Of a DNA stretch of 64,000 nucleotides, positions 35,947-44,912 are shown piece by piece; the first letter of the stretch is position 1; the number at the start of each line of letters is the position of its first letter. The DNA is taken from positions 124,001-188,000 of the forward strand of contig CAVWFN010000005.1 in the NCBI GenBank assembly GCA_963754285.1, read 5' to 3'. The position numbers were made by a program, and so were the translations under genes. The notes under the pieces are model-generated. The model saw only the letters and a program-made list of their open reading frames with translations. It did no database searches and was not told where the DNA came from. This DNA comes from RYN-133 sp963754285 (lineage in GTDB: Bacteria > Actinomycetota > Actinomycetes > Mycobacteriales > Jatrophihabitantaceae).

Positions 35947-36598
35947 TCCGTGAGATCAGCCCGGCCACTCCGGACAGGTCGCCCGTGCCCTCCATGAGCA
36001 ACAACATCAACGCGTCGCGGTCGGCCAGGACGTGCTGGGTCTGGCTGATCGCCTCGCCGACCAGTCGGCGCGCCCACAACGCCAGGCGTCCGGCGACCGC
36101 GGGCTGGGCGGCGATCGCGGCGCGCACCTCGCGCACTGCGAACTCGGCCCGGCCGGCGTCGGCAAGCACCTCATGGATCAGTTCGCGCGTCGAAACGTCC
36201 ACGTACTCCGCGACCTCGCGATAGAAGTCGGCAGCCATCCCGTCCCCGACGTAGGCCTTGACGACGCCCTCGAGCCAGGTCGTCGGCTCGGTCAGTGAGT
36301 GGTAGGTCTCCAGGGCCGCGACAAAAGGTTCCATCGCCGCAGCGGGCGCGACACGGCACTCGGTGAGCCGCTCGGCCAGGCGCGAATAGTGGGTCATCTC
36401 GACGGCAGCCATCGCCGACATGTGCGCTCGACCGTCGAGCGTGGGCGCCATCCGCGCGTCGTCGGCCAGGCGATCGAAGGCAGAAAGCTCGGCGTAGGCG
36501 AGTGCGCCGAGCAGGTCGACGATGGCGGGCTCGACGGTGGGATCTTCCGGCACGTCGGCAGGGTATCGGCAGGTGCTCGGTACCATGGGTACCACCAT
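35897..36598 (-). CDS. ferritin-like-fold protein (Rv3210c-like)
   Basis: A 233-residue helical protein of the actinobacterial ferritin-like / tRNA-hydroxylase-like group. LGALAYAELSAFDRLADDA supplies the first Glu, VEMTHYSRL an ExxH pair, and later helices AYVGDGMAADFYREVAEYVD and ITAHHEDRMTAL further acidic/His residues. This could bind a di-iron centre, but a complete ligand set cannot be confirmed by eye. The ATG at 36598 is used; a GTG at 36553 just before the conserved PEDPTVEPAIVDLL core is an alternative. Conserved beside the DEAD-box gene as in M. tuberculosis. Confidence 0.82.
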   Translation of the reverse strand: MVVPMVPSTCRYPADVPEDPTVEPAIVDLLGALAYAELSAFDRLADDARMAPTLDGRAHMSAMAAVEMTHYSRLAERLTECRVAPAAAMEPFVAALETYHSLTEPTTWLEGVVKAYVGDGMAADFYREVAEYVDVSTRELIHEVLADAGRAEFAVREVRAAIAAQPAVAGRLALWARRLVGEAISQTQHVLADRDALMLLLMEGTGDLSGVAGLISRITAHHEDRMTALGLSH

Positions 36599-36705
36599 GT
36601 GAATTGCGCGTTGACCGGACTGCCCGGACGAGCCTCCCTCCCTACCAGGTCGCAGGCACCGTTTGAGCCGGCATTACTCGGTCAGCGCACCCGACGAGGA
36701 TGCAG

Positions 36706-38289
36706 ATGACCGACAACTCAACAGCACAAGACTCCACCGAGCAGTCCACCGCACGATCAGAAGAAGAACCCGCGCCACTGGCGGCCCGCGCCCCCGTGCG
36801 CCCCGACAGCCCGGCCTTCAGCGACTTCGACGTCAACCCTGACATCGTCGCCTCGCTGGCCGATGTGGGCATCGTGTCGACCTTCGCGATCCAGGAGCTG
36901 ACGCTTCCGGTCGCGCTCGCCGGCAAGGACGTGATCGGACAGGCCCGCACCGGCACCGGCAAGACGCTGGGCTTCGGCGTCCCGCTGCTCAACCGCATCA
37001 CGCTGCCCGGCGGTGACGCCGCCGCCCCGCAGGCGCTGGTGATCGCGCCGACGCGCGAATTGGCCGTTCAGGTGTCCGGTGACCTCGCGACGGCAGGCAA
37101 GCGGATCGGCGCGCGCGTGCTCACGATCTACGGCGGACGGGCCTACGAACCGCAGATCGAGGCGCTGCGCAGAGGGATCGACGTGGTCGTCGGCACGCCG
37201 GGCCGGCTGCTCGACCTGGCCGAGCAGGGTCACCTCGTGCTCGGCAACGTGCGCATCCTCGTGCTCGACGAGGCCGACGAGATGCTCGACCTCGGCTTCC
37301 TGCCCGACATCGAGAAGCTCATGAAGATGCTGCCCGCGTCGCGGCAGACGATGCTCTTCTCGGCGACGATGCCCGGGCCGATCGTGGCTCTCGCCCGCAC
37401 CTTCTTGAACCAGCCGTTGCAGATCCGCGCCGAGACCGACGTCGTCCATACCTCGACGAACCACGTCGACCAGTTCGCCTACCGAGCGCATGCGATGGAC
37501 AAGGTGGAGGTGCTCGCCCGCGTCCTGCAGGCACGCAACCGCGGGCTGACGCTGATCTTCGTCCGCACCAAGCGGTCGGCGGCCAAGATCGCCGACGATC
37601 TGGCCGACCGCGGCTTCGCCGTGGCGGCGGTGCACGGCGACCTCGGTCAGGGCGCACGCGAGCAGGCCTTGCGCGCGTTCCGCGCGGGCAAGGTCGACGT
37701 CCTCGTCGCCACCGACGTCGCAGCGCGCGGCCTCGATGTCGAGGGCATCACGCATGTGATCAATTACCAGGCGCCCGAGGACGAGATGACCTACGTGCAC
37801 CGCATCGGTCGCACGGCCCGTGCAGGTAAGTCCGGAACGGCGATCACGCTCGTCGACTGGGACGACCTGCCGAAATGGAAGCTGGTGTGCGACAAGCTCG
37901 ACCTGCCCTTCCACGAGCCCGTCGAGACCTACTCGACCTCGCCGCACCTGTACCTCGAACTCGACATCCCTGGCGACGTGACCGGCGTGCTGCCTCGCGC
38001 CGACCGCACTCGCGCGGGCCTCGACGCCGAGCAACTCGAAGACCTCGGCGGACGTGCCCCCCGCGCGGCCGCTCGCGACAAGCGCCCGGCCCGCAGTGGT
38101 GGCGAGCGCCCGCGCACCAACCGTTCGCGTCAACGCACGCGGGGCGGAGAACGCGTCGATGACGCCGCGAGCACGGCAACCGGTACGGCGGCGGTGTCCG
38201 CGACGGGCGACGACGCGACCGCTCGTGCGCCGCGCAAGCGCCGCCGGCGGCGTCGCCCGGCCGGTGGCGAGCGGCCCGCGGCTGACTGA
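36706..38289 (+). CDS. DEAD/DEAH-box RNA helicase (RhlE-like, Rv3211-type)
   Basis: A 527-residue RNA helicase. A disordered acidic N-terminus (about 1-40) precedes a Q-motif with STFAIQELTLPVALAG. ARTGTGKT is Walker A, DEADEML motif II, FSATMPG motif III, and ATDVAARGLDVEG with HRIGRTARAGK motifs V and VI. After about residue 390 the C-terminus is Arg/Gly rich (GGERPRTNRSRQR, RKRRRRRRP), typical of RNA-contacting tails. GAGGA lies 6-10 nt before the ATG at 36706; ATG 36700 is also in frame. Likely a role in ribosome assembly or mRNA turnover at low temperature. Confidence 0.94.
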   Translation: MTDNSTAQDSTEQSTARSEEEPAPLAARAPVRPDSPAFSDFDVNPDIVASLADVGIVSTFAIQELTLPVALAGKDVIGQARTGTGKTLGFGVPLLNRITLPGGDAAAPQALVIAPTRELAVQVSGDLATAGKRIGARVLTIYGGRAYEPQIEALRRGIDVVVGTPGRLLDLAEQGHLVLGNVRILVLDEADEMLDLGFLPDIEKLMKMLPASRQTMLFSATMPGPIVALARTFLNQPLQIRAETDVVHTSTNHVDQFAYRAHAMDKVEVLARVLQARNRGLTLIFVRTKRSAAKIADDLADRGFAVAAVHGDLGQGAREQALRAFRAGKVDVLVATDVAARGLDVEGITHVINYQAPEDEMTYVHRIGRTARAGKSGTAITLVDWDDLPKWKLVCDKLDLPFHEPVETYSTSPHLYLELDIPGDVTGVLPRADRTRAGLDAEQLEDLGGRAPRAAARDKRPARSGGERPRTNRSRQRTRGGERVDDAASTATGTAAVSATGDDATARAPRKRRRRRRPAGGERPAAD

Positions 38290-38333
38290 GCCCGGCTCCC
38301 AGAGCGCACAGGGCGATAGGTCAGGATGTGACC

Positions 38334-39674
38334 ATGCCGGGGGACGACGACGCGCCGACGAAGGTCGACGAGCCGTCAACCGAGGCCGCACCGGCGGACC
38401 CGGTCAGCACCGCAGCAGTGGCCGCTCACGCGCAGCGTCTGCGCCCGTTCCGCATCATCTACGCGGCCACGGTGATTGCGGTGGTCGTCATCGCGCTCGT
38501 CATCGTGAAGATCGCCTACGACCACGGCGAGATCAGCCACGTCCACCTGCAGACGATCGAGTCCGCCCCGCCGTCGATCTCGAACGCGCCGACGCCGAGC
38601 ACCACGCTCACGCAGGCGTGGTCGAGCACCGACGCGACCGCGATCGGAGCCCCGGTCGCCGAGGGCACCGTCGTCACCTACGACGAGCACACCATGCGCG
38701 GACGTGATGCGCTGACCGGGAAACAGACCTGGTCGTACACCCGGACCGACCGCACGTTGTGCACCGCGATCCAGAGCCAGTCCGTGGCGATCGCGGTGTA
38801 CAGGCTCGACGGCAACTGCGACGAGCTCACCGCCCTCGACGCCACCACCGGCACGCGCCGGTGGACGCGCACGCTCGACAAGGACGGCGCGGTCTTCGAC
38901 GGACCGGCGACCTACCAGGTCGACGGCAGCAACGTCATGTTCGTCTCGCGCACGTCGATCTACGCCGTGTCGATCGGCGGCACGGAGGACGAGGGCAACG
39001 GCGGTCTCGACTACTGGACCTTCTATCACGTCGGCTGCACGATCAACGGCGCTGTGCTCGGCAGTTCGGGTGCGCTGATCAGCCAAACGTGCCACGGCCA
39101 GGACTGCAGCGGGCACAAGTTCTGCGGCGACGGCACGCAGTTGCTGTTGCGCGACGGCAGCACCGGTTACGACGACAAGTCGACGACCAACCCCGACATC
39201 GTGAAGTGGAACGACCTCGGCACCGACCTCGTCCCCACGTCGTCGGGCAACACTGTCACCGCGCGCGACCCGGACGGCGCGACACTGCACGCGTTCAACG
39301 TGAAGACCGGCAAGCAGACCGCGCAGCTCGCATTGACCGGCGACAGTGGCACGCAAGCCCCGTCGGGATATGTCAGCGGCACCGACGGGGACGCGATCTG
39401 GATCGGCACGCGGCTCTACGCACTGAGCAGCGGCAGCACGTCGTTCCGGTGGCAGCTGCCGTCGACGACGACGCCCACCGTGTCCGTAGTGGCGCAATTG
39501 TTCAAGGCGCAGCCGGCCCTCACCACGACGCGCAGCGCGGTCGTCGCATTCGACCCGAGTACCGGCAAGGTGACCACGCGGTACCGCGTCCCGGTCCCGG
39601 TCGCGGGCAGCATGGTCTATCCGCTCGGGGCGGGGCTCCTCGTCGGCGGCCCCCACACGGTCGTCTACCGATGA
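38334..39674 (+). CDS. single-pass membrane protein with PQQ-like beta-propeller (Rv3212-like)
   Basis: About 446 residues. A short acidic cytoplasmic segment leads to one transmembrane helix (about residues 45-66, IIYAATVIAVVVIALVIV), then an extracytoplasmic propeller with PQQ-like blades such as RDALTGKQTWSYTR, LTALDATTGTRRWTRTLD and FDPSTGKVTTRYRVPV. Several Cys residues (for example CTINGAV, TCHGQDCSGHKFCGDG) suggest disulphides. Function unknown; it follows the DEAD-box gene as Rv3212 follows Rv3211. AGGAT precedes the ATG at 38334; the GTG at 38328 is an alternative. Its stop overlaps the hydrolase start (ATGA). Confidence 0.87.
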   Translation: MPGDDDAPTKVDEPSTEAAPADPVSTAAVAAHAQRLRPFRIIYAATVIAVVVIALVIVKIAYDHGEISHVHLQTIESAPPSISNAPTPSTTLTQAWSSTDATAIGAPVAEGTVVTYDEHTMRGRDALTGKQTWSYTRTDRTLCTAIQSQSVAIAVYRLDGNCDELTALDATTGTRRWTRTLDKDGAVFDGPATYQVDGSNVMFVSRTSIYAVSIGGTEDEGNGGLDYWTFYHVGCTINGAVLGSSGALISQTCHGQDCSGHKFCGDGTQLLLRDGSTGYDDKSTTNPDIVKWNDLGTDLVPTSSGNTVTARDPDGATLHAFNVKTGKQTAQLALTGDSGTQAPSGYVSGTDGDAIWIGTRLYALSSGSTSFRWQLPSTTTPTVSVVAQLFKAQPALTTTRSAVVAFDPSTGKVTTRYRVPVPVAGSMVYPLGAGLLVGGPHTVVYR

Positions 39675-40528
39675 CCGGACAGCTCACGACTGCGGGCGAG
39701 CGCAGCATCATCGAGACGAGCGGCGGGCCGATCAGCGTGCTGCGTGCCGTCGGCGCCGGGGTGCCGGTGTTGCTGGTACCCGGGTACACGGGCAGCAAGG
39801 AGGACTTCGCGCCCCTGCTCGACCCGCTCGCAGCGGCCGGGTTCGTCGCGACCGCGATCGACCTCCCAGGACAGTACGAGTCGCCCGGGCCGGCCGATCC
39901 CGAGGCATACACGCCTGCACAGCTTGCCGCGACCGTGCTGGAGGTCGCGGATTCGCTCGGCGCGACGCCACACCTGGTCGGCCACTCCTTCGGCGGCCTC
40001 GTCGCACGTGCGGCGGTCATCGATCGTCGCGACGCCTTCGCCTCACTCGTCCTGATGTGCTCCGGGCCTGCCGGCATCGGCGGCGATCGCCGCTCGATGA
40101 TCGAGCAACTCGAGCCGGTGCTCGTGTCGTCCGGGCTCGCCGCGGTCTACGCGGCGAGCTTGGCAGCGTCGCGGGCGCAGGCCGGTTACGTCGAGCCCGC
40201 CGCGCCGCTCGCGGCATTTCTCGAACGGCGCTTTCTGGCAGGCGCCCCGGCGATGCTGCAGGGCATGGGCCAGTCGCTACGGTCCGAACCCGATCGCGTC
40301 GCCGAACTGGACGCGGTCGACCTGCCGAAGCTGGTGCTCTACGGCGCGAACGACGACGCCTGGCCGACCGACGTGCAAGACGACATGGCTCAACGGCTGC
40401 ACGCCGGCACGAGCGTGATCGCCGACGCCGGACACTCGCCCGCCGTCGAGAACACGCCCGCTACCGCCGAGGCTCTCGTCCGGTTCTGGTCTGCGCTCGC
40501 TACGACCACTGCGGACGGCGCGCCGTAG
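39671..40528 (+). CDS. alpha/beta hydrolase
   Basis: A 285-residue hydrolase. LLVPGYTGSKEDF is the oxyanion segment, LVGHSFGGLVAR the nucleophile elbow with Ser, YGANDDAWP the acidic residue, and DAGHSPAVENT the catalytic His. The ATG at 39671 overlaps the stop of the PQQ-like gene, so the pair is co-translated. Its last 29 nt overlap the convergent PHP gene. Substrate unknown; esterase, haloperoxidase-like or lipase activity is possible. Confidence 0.88.
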   Translation: MTGQLTTAGERSIIETSGGPISVLRAVGAGVPVLLVPGYTGSKEDFAPLLDPLAAAGFVATAIDLPGQYESPGPADPEAYTPAQLAATVLEVADSLGATPHLVGHSFGGLVARAAVIDRRDAFASLVLMCSGPAGIGGDRRSMIEQLEPVLVSSGLAAVYAASLAASRAQAGYVEPAAPLAAFLERRFLAGAPAMLQGMGQSLRSEPDRVAELDAVDLPKLVLYGANDDAWPTDVQDDMAQRLHAGTSVIADAGHSPAVENTPATAEALVRFWSALATTTADGAP

Positions 40529-41354
40529 GCCGGTCGATCAACTGCTCGTACGCGGCGGGATCTGTCGTGCACACCGCGATCGGCGTCTGCTTGTTCGTGC
40601 CGTGATAGTCGGACGAGCCGGTGGGCACCAGCCCGAGTTCACGCGCGAGCCCGGCTGCCTGCGCACGATCGGTCGCATCGTGATCAGGGTGGTCGACCTC
40701 GAGACCGATCAGGCCGGCCGCCGCCATGTCAGCGACCACCTCGTCGCTCACCACCGGACCACGCCGTCGTGCGAAGGGGTGCGCGAACACCGGCACCCCG
40801 CCGGCCGCGCGCACGAGCCGGATCGCCGTGAACACATCGGTATCGGCCTTCGGCACGTAGTACGGGCGGCGCGAGGAGAGCCAGTCACGAAATGCAGTAT
40901 CGACGTCGGGTACGACACCGGAGGCGACCAGCGCGCGACCCAGATGCGGCCGTCCGACCGGTCCACCGGCGGCGAGCGTCTCGACCTGTCCCCACGTGAT
41001 CGGAACGCCGTCCGCGGTCATCCTGTCGACCATTTCGCGCGCTCGGTGCAGCCGCGTCTCGCGCAGCCGTGCCCGCTCGGCGCGCAGGCCCTCGTGGTCG
41101 GGATCGAACAGGTAGCCGAGCAGGTGCAGGCTGATCCGCCGTCCCTCGTCCGGCACGTAGCGGCATGAGAACTCGGTACCGGGCACGATCGTCATTCCGG
41201 GCGGTCGAGCGGCAAATGCGTCGTGCCAGCCCGCAGTCGTGTCGTGGTCGGTGATCGCGAGCACGGTAACCCCCGCGGCGGCAGCGACCGCGACCAGTTC
41301 GGCCGGGGTGTCGGTGCCGTCGGACGCGCTCGAGTGGGTGTGCAGGTCGATCAT
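40500..41354 (-). CDS. PHP-domain phosphoesterase (3',5'-nucleoside bisphosphate phosphatase-like)
   Basis: A 284-residue PHP protein. DLHTHSSASDG and AITDHDTTAG give the first metal ligands, PGTEFSC the Glu, VFAHPFARR the later His, and GSSDYHGTNK the final Asp-His. The layout matches the TrpH/YciV group that hydrolyses 3',5'-nucleoside bisphosphates or the ends of short oligonucleotides. It overlaps the PH-domain gene by 4 nt on the same strand and the hydrolase gene by 29 nt in convergence. Mn or Fe dependence is expected from the family. Confidence 0.9.
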   Translation of the reverse strand: MIDLHTHSSASDGTDTPAELVAVAAAAGVTVLAITDHDTTAGWHDAFAARPPGMTIVPGTEFSCRYVPDEGRRISLHLLGYLFDPDHEGLRAERARLRETRLHRAREMVDRMTADGVPITWGQVETLAAGGPVGRPHLGRALVASGVVPDVDTAFRDWLSSRRPYYVPKADTDVFTAIRLVRAAGGVPVFAHPFARRRGPVVSDEVVADMAAAGLIGLEVDHPDHDATDRAQAAGLARELGLVPTGSSDYHGTNKQTPIAVCTTDPAAYEQLIDRPTARRPQWS

Positions 41355-41905
41355 TGCTTGCGCGGCGACGGCCCACCGATGTGCGGCAACGGCGCAGTGG
41401 CGTCCTCGGGCAGTCCGGTCGTCCCGACGTCGTCGGGGTCGGGACGTTGCTCACTGAAGACGAGATGCCGCAGGTCGCGATAGAACGAGTGCGGGTGCCA
41501 GACCTTGACCATGTGTCGCACGTCGGGGTGATTGCCGGGCGCTTCGAGCTCGATCGTCGCGTAGTCGAGCAGTTTGCCCGGCACGCTCTGCACGATGCGC
41601 ATGCCGGACACGCGGTCGACACGCAGGAACGCCTCGCTGGTCGTCGTCTCGGGGACGCCTTGCACGCGAATGATCCGCTTGCGGGTCAGGATGATCCGTT
41701 CGGCGTTCCAGGTCTGCCAGCGGAACAGCATCGACACTCCGAGCAACAAGATCACGACGATCCAGATGATCGGCTCGGCCAACGCCCAGACGACGAGCGC
41801 GAGCAGGCCGATGCCGGCCCATTTGCCGGGCAGCCGGAACAACACGATCGGGTGGTGGCGGGTCGTCGTGACGACCGGGAGCTCGGACCGCATCAGTGGC
41901 GGCAT
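41351..41905 (-). CDS. membrane protein with bacterial PH (bPH2) domain
   Basis: A 184-residue protein with two adjacent hydrophobic helices (about residues 28-62: WAGIGLLALVVWALAEPIIW, then IVVILLLGVSMLF). A bPH2 domain follows: WNAERIILTRKRIIRVQGVP, then RVDRVSGMRIVQSVPGKLLD and IELEAPGN. The Pro-rich C-terminal tail (about 155-184) looks disordered. It is co-transcribed with the PHP gene. Function unknown; the family is membrane bound and linked to stress or envelope roles. The start may be ATG 41905 or an internal ATG at MRSELP. Confidence 0.85.
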   Translation of the reverse strand: MPPLMRSELPVVTTTRHHPIVLFRLPGKWAGIGLLALVVWALAEPIIWIVVILLLGVSMLFRWQTWNAERIILTRKRIIRVQGVPETTTSEAFLRVDRVSGMRIVQSVPGKLLDYATIELEAPGNHPDVRHMVKVWHPHSFYRDLRHLVFSEQRPDPDDVGTTGLPEDATAPLPHIGGPSPRKQ

Positions 41906-41918
41906 GGCGGCCTACCCC

Positions 41919-42089
41919 TCAGGAGGTGACCTTGTCGAGGAACTGCCCGACGCCGTGCGCGACATTCACCACCGCGTGCCAGCTGGCGTGAAAGATGTTG
42001 GCCGCCTGATCGGGTGAGGTCATCGCATAGAACACGATGAAGACCAGTACGACGATGCCGATGGTGCTCTTGACCGTCACCGTCTGCAC
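41919..42089 (-). CDS. small single-pass membrane protein (56 aa)
   Basis: Identified by reading the minus strand: GTG at 42089, TGA at 41919-41921. Residues about 8-22 (TIGIVVLVFIVFYAM) form a transmembrane helix. The rest is an amphipathic segment, IFHASWHAVVNVAHGVGQFL, ending in DKVTS. A GTG three codons later (42080) has GGAAGG 8 nt upstream and may be the real start. It lies 13 bp before the PH-domain gene on the same strand. Such short helix-plus-amphipath proteins are common in actinobacteria and have no assigned role. Confidence 0.7.
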   Translation of the reverse strand: MQTVTVKSTIGIVVLVFIVFYAMTSPDQAANIFHASWHAVVNVAHGVGQFLDKVTS

Positions 42090-42208
42090 CTTCCATCGAT
42101 CATCATTGGCGGGCGCGGCACACCCCCGCGGTGCGCCGCTCCCACGTTTTCATACCGCAGCCAGCCACGAACAGGGGGACGACGCGCCGACCGTGTCACT
42201 GTTGTGTC

Positions 42209-42616
42209 GTGGCCGAGTCCGAGAAGGCGAGCGCTGCGGTGCCGTGTGCGGGAGCAATCATCTTCGATGCGTCCGGACGCCTGTTGCTCGTGCGACGCGG
42301 CAACGAGCCGTCGCGCGGGTTGTGGTGCGAGCCCAGCGGACGGTGCGAACCCGGCGAGGCCGCGGCCGAAGCCTGCGTGCGTGAGACGCGCGAAGAGACC
42401 GGTCTGGACGTGCGGGTCGTGCGCGCGGCCGGGTCTGTGCGCATCGGCAACTACGTCATCGACGACTTCGTGTGCGAGATCGTCGGCGGCACCGCGATCG
42501 CCGGCGACGACGCGGACGAGCTGCGCTGGGTCACGCGCGCCGAGCTGGCGCAACTGCCCCTCGTGCCCGATCTGGAAGAGATCCTCGCGTCCTGGGACTG
42601 CTTGCCCAGGAGCTAG
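42209..42616 (+). CDS. Nudix hydrolase
   Basis: A 135-residue single-domain Nudix protein beginning at a GTG. The full Nudix box is present: GRCEPGEAAAEACVRETREE, followed by TGLDV (G...E...REXXEE). LLLVRRGNEPSRGLW and the late ELRWVTRAELAQLP support the ADP-ribose/NTP-type fold. The substrate class is not specified by the motifs outside the box. The 119 bp upstream (42090-42208) separate it from the divergent small membrane gene. Its end converges on the MaoC gene with 8 bp between. Confidence 0.9.
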   Translation: MAESEKASAAVPCAGAIIFDASGRLLLVRRGNEPSRGLWCEPSGRCEPGEAAAEACVRETREETGLDVRVVRAAGSVRIGNYVIDDFVCEIVGGTAIAGDDADELRWVTRAELAQLPLVPDLEEILASWDCLPRS

Positions 42617-42624
42617 TCACCCCG

Positions 42625-43131
42625 CTAGCGCTCCTTGGGCGTCGGGCGCCCTGGCTGCTCGCCGCCGCGCGCATCGATGTACTCCTTGGTCGGCACCATC
42701 ACCTTGCGGCGGAAGATGCACACGACCGTGCCGTCCTGGTTGTAGCCGATGGTCTCGACGTGGACGACGCCACGGTCGGACTTCGACTTCGACGGAGTCT
42801 TGTCGAGCACGGTCGTCTCGCCGTAGATGGTGTCGCCGTGGAAGGTCGGAGCGATGTGACGCAACGATTCGACCTCGAGGTTGGCGATGGCCTTGCCGCT
42901 GACGTCGGGCACCGACATCCCGAGCAGCAGCGAATAGATGTAGTTGCCGACCACGACGTTCTTGCCGAAATCGGTGGTCTTCTGCGCGTAGTTGGCGTCC
43001 ATGTGCAGCGGGTGGTGGTTCATGGTGAGCAGACAGAACAGGTGGTCGTCGTACTCGGTGACCGTCTTCCCGGGCCAGTGCTTGTAGGTCGCGCCGACCT
43101 CGAACTCCTCGTAGTACCGACCGAACTGCAC
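42625..43131 (-). CDS. MaoC-like hot-dog dehydratase
   Basis: A 168-residue hot-dog protein. FGRYYEEFEVGATYKHWPG opens the domain, DDHLFCLLTMNHHPLHMDAN gives the MaoC catalytic Asp/His-type segment, and VVVGNYIYSLLLGM the core helix. Later strands read LRHIAPTFHGDTIYGETTV and VCIFRRKVMVPTKE. R-specific enoyl-CoA hydratases or mesaconyl/itaconyl-type dehydratases have this form. I start at the GTG at 43131 just before the fold; the open frame extends to 43242 without conserved sequence. CorA diverges 95 bp away. Confidence 0.88.
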   Translation of the reverse strand: MQFGRYYEEFEVGATYKHWPGKTVTEYDDHLFCLLTMNHHPLHMDANYAQKTTDFGKNVVVGNYIYSLLLGMSVPDVSGKAIANLEVESLRHIAPTFHGDTIYGETTVLDKTPSKSKSDRGVVHVETIGYNQDGTVVCIFRRKVMVPTKEYIDARGGEQPGRPTPKER

Positions 43132-43226
43132 GGTGCACGTTCCCCTCGTCGTTGGTGGTGCCGTTTGCCGAACCTGACGACGATCCTGCCCTCCGATGGG
43201 TTCAGGACGCGCGCCGGAGGGGCAGA

Positions 43227-44327
43227 ATGTGGCCGATGCCAAGTGTGCCGCGCCCCCGTGCGCTCGTTCCCGGCCGGCTCGTACCCGGTCGGCGTCAGCG
43301 CGGCCACGCCGTCCCGGCCGACGTGCAGCGGTCGGCGATCGTCGACTGTGCGATCTACCGCGAGGGCAGCCGGGTTCCGGAGCAGGTCGACTGGCGTGCC
43401 GCGATCGACGAGGTCGAGCGCACCGAGGACGGCTTCGTGTGGATCGGCATGCACGAGCCGAACAGCGAACAGTTCGCCGGCGTCGCCGAACGGTTCGGGC
43501 TGCACCCGCTGGCCGTCGAGGACGTCATCAGCGCACACCAGCGGCCCAAGCTCGAGTCGTACCAGGACACGTTGTTCGTCGTCGTGAAGACGGTGCATTA
43601 CGACGACTCCCTGCCGGGCGGCACTGCCGAGGTGGTCGAGACCGGCGAGGTGATGGTCTTCCTGGGCCACAACTTCGTGCTGACGGTTCGGCACGGCGAG
43701 CACGGCGGCCTGCACGCCGTGCGCGAGCGGTTGGAACACGATTCCGACCTGCTCGCGCTCGGGCCGTCCGCAGTGCTGCACGCCGTGCTCGACTCGATCG
43801 TCGACTCCTACGTCGTCGTGTGCCGCGCGTTGCAGGAAGACGTCGACGAGGCCGAGAGCGCCGTGTTCACCGAGTCGAGCAAGATGGCCGATTCGAATGT
43901 GATCTACGTGCTGAAGCGTGAGGTGCTCGAGTTGCGGCGCTCGACGGCTCCGCTGTCACCGGTGCTGCGTCATCTCACGCACACACATCTGCCGCAGATC
44001 GAGCCGAAGGTGCGCGACTACTTCCGCGACGTCGACGACCACCTCAGCGAGGTCGTCGACCGCGTCAACGGATTCGACGAACTGCTCACCACGCTGGTGT
44101 CGGCGAATCTGGCGCGCGTATCGGTCGTGCAGAACGAGGACATGCGCAAGATCTCGGCGTGGGTGGCCATAGCCGCCGTGCCGACGATGCTCGCCGGCAT
44201 CTACGGGATGAACTTCGACAACATGCCCGAGCTGCACTGGTCGTTCGGATATCCGCTGGTGATCGCAGTGATGGCCGCAGTCTGCATCTCGCTCTACCGG
44301 GCGTTCAAACGCAACGGCTGGCTCTGA
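43227..44327 (+). CDS. corA: CorA family magnesium/divalent cation transporter
   Basis: A 366-residue CorA protein. A long cytoplasmic alpha/beta funnel (FVWIGMHEPNSEQF, LAVEDVISAHQRPKL, VMVFLGHNFVLTVRHG) leads through the stalk helix to two C-terminal membrane helices. The first ends in the signature YGMNFDNMPEL; the second is YPLVIAVMAAVCISLY, followed by RAFKRNGWL. GGAGGGG lies 5 nt before the ATG at 43227. It forms a homopentameric Mg2+ channel. The N-terminal ~30 residues are Arg/Pro rich and variable. Confidence 0.95.
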   Translation: MWPMPSVPRPRALVPGRLVPGRRQRGHAVPADVQRSAIVDCAIYREGSRVPEQVDWRAAIDEVERTEDGFVWIGMHEPNSEQFAGVAERFGLHPLAVEDVISAHQRPKLESYQDTLFVVVKTVHYDDSLPGGTAEVVETGEVMVFLGHNFVLTVRHGEHGGLHAVRERLEHDSDLLALGPSAVLHAVLDSIVDSYVVVCRALQEDVDEAESAVFTESSKMADSNVIYVLKREVLELRRSTAPLSPVLRHLTHTHLPQIEPKVRDYFRDVDDHLSEVVDRVNGFDELLTTLVSANLARVSVVQNEDMRKISAWVAIAAVPTMLAGIYGMNFDNMPELHWSFGYPLVIAVMAAVCISLYRAFKRNGWL

Positions 44328-44336
44328 ACGACCTGC

Positions 44337-44891
44337 CTAAGTCAGGTCGACGGCACGACGGGCGAGATCTTGCACGTCGGTGCCGTTGTCGCTCCAGCGC
44401 CGGCGAAGTTCTTCACTGCCGTGCACGCGGCACCAGGCCAGCTCGTTCTGCGTTGCCGGGACGAGTTGCAGAACCTCGACCTCGCCGATCGATGCGAGCG
44501 GTGACTCGACGACGAGCGCACCCGTGCACGCTGATCCGGCGGCGAGCGGTTGGCCGAGGTCGACGGTCATGCCGGCCCGGTAGACCACGCCCTCGACCGC
44601 CGGCGCCGCGGCCAGCACCGCGAGCTGACGCCACACGTCGGCGAACGCGTCTCGTTCATCGCGCAGGTGCACCATCAACTCCGCACGAGGTCCGTCGGCG
44701 TTCATGATGTCGGCGTCGGCGCCGGTCATCGGGTGACGCGACATGCCCAGCGACACGTAGGCCCGCTCGCCCGGAATCGGCTCGAAGCGCAACACCTCGA
44801 TCGCGTCGACACCGAGAAACGACACCGACGCACGCAACGGTGCATGCGCGAAATGAGCCGCCAACGCCGCGTCGACCGCGTCCAGATCCAT
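44337..44891 (-). CDS. suppressor-of-fused (SUFU)-domain protein
   Basis: About 184 residues matching the bacterial SUFU fold. VDAIEVLRFEPIPGERAYVS runs into LGMSRHPM, then RAELMVHLRDERDAF, and a distal VEVLQLVPATQNELAW. Bacterial SUFU proteins occur as immunity proteins in polymorphic-toxin loci and also as stand-alone proteins. Here it is 21 bp downstream of a WXG100 gene on the same strand, so the two are probably co-transcribed. That pairing hints at a secretion-linked role, but no toxin is visible. The ATG at 44891 is used; a GTG at 44900 adds three residues. Confidence 0.75.
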   Translation of the reverse strand: MDLDAVDAALAAHFAHAPLRASVSFLGVDAIEVLRFEPIPGERAYVSLGMSRHPMTGADADIMNADGPRAELMVHLRDERDAFADVWRQLAVLAAAPAVEGVVYRAGMTVDLGQPLAAGSACTGALVVESPLASIGEVEVLQLVPATQNELAWCRVHGSEELRRRWSDNGTDVQDLARRAVDLT

Positions 44892-44912
44892 GCGGCCCAC
44901 GCTAGCTTCGGG

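Noticed and set aside
36579..36593. GGTACCATGGGTACC near-palindrome upstream of the ferritin-like gene
   Set aside because: Made of two six-base self-complementary words; not fully symmetric and partly inside the coding start, so not claimed as an operator.
36757..38391. 544-codon open frame on the minus strand opposite the DEAD-box helicase
   Set aside because: High-GC shadow frame; the plus strand carries every helicase motif in order.
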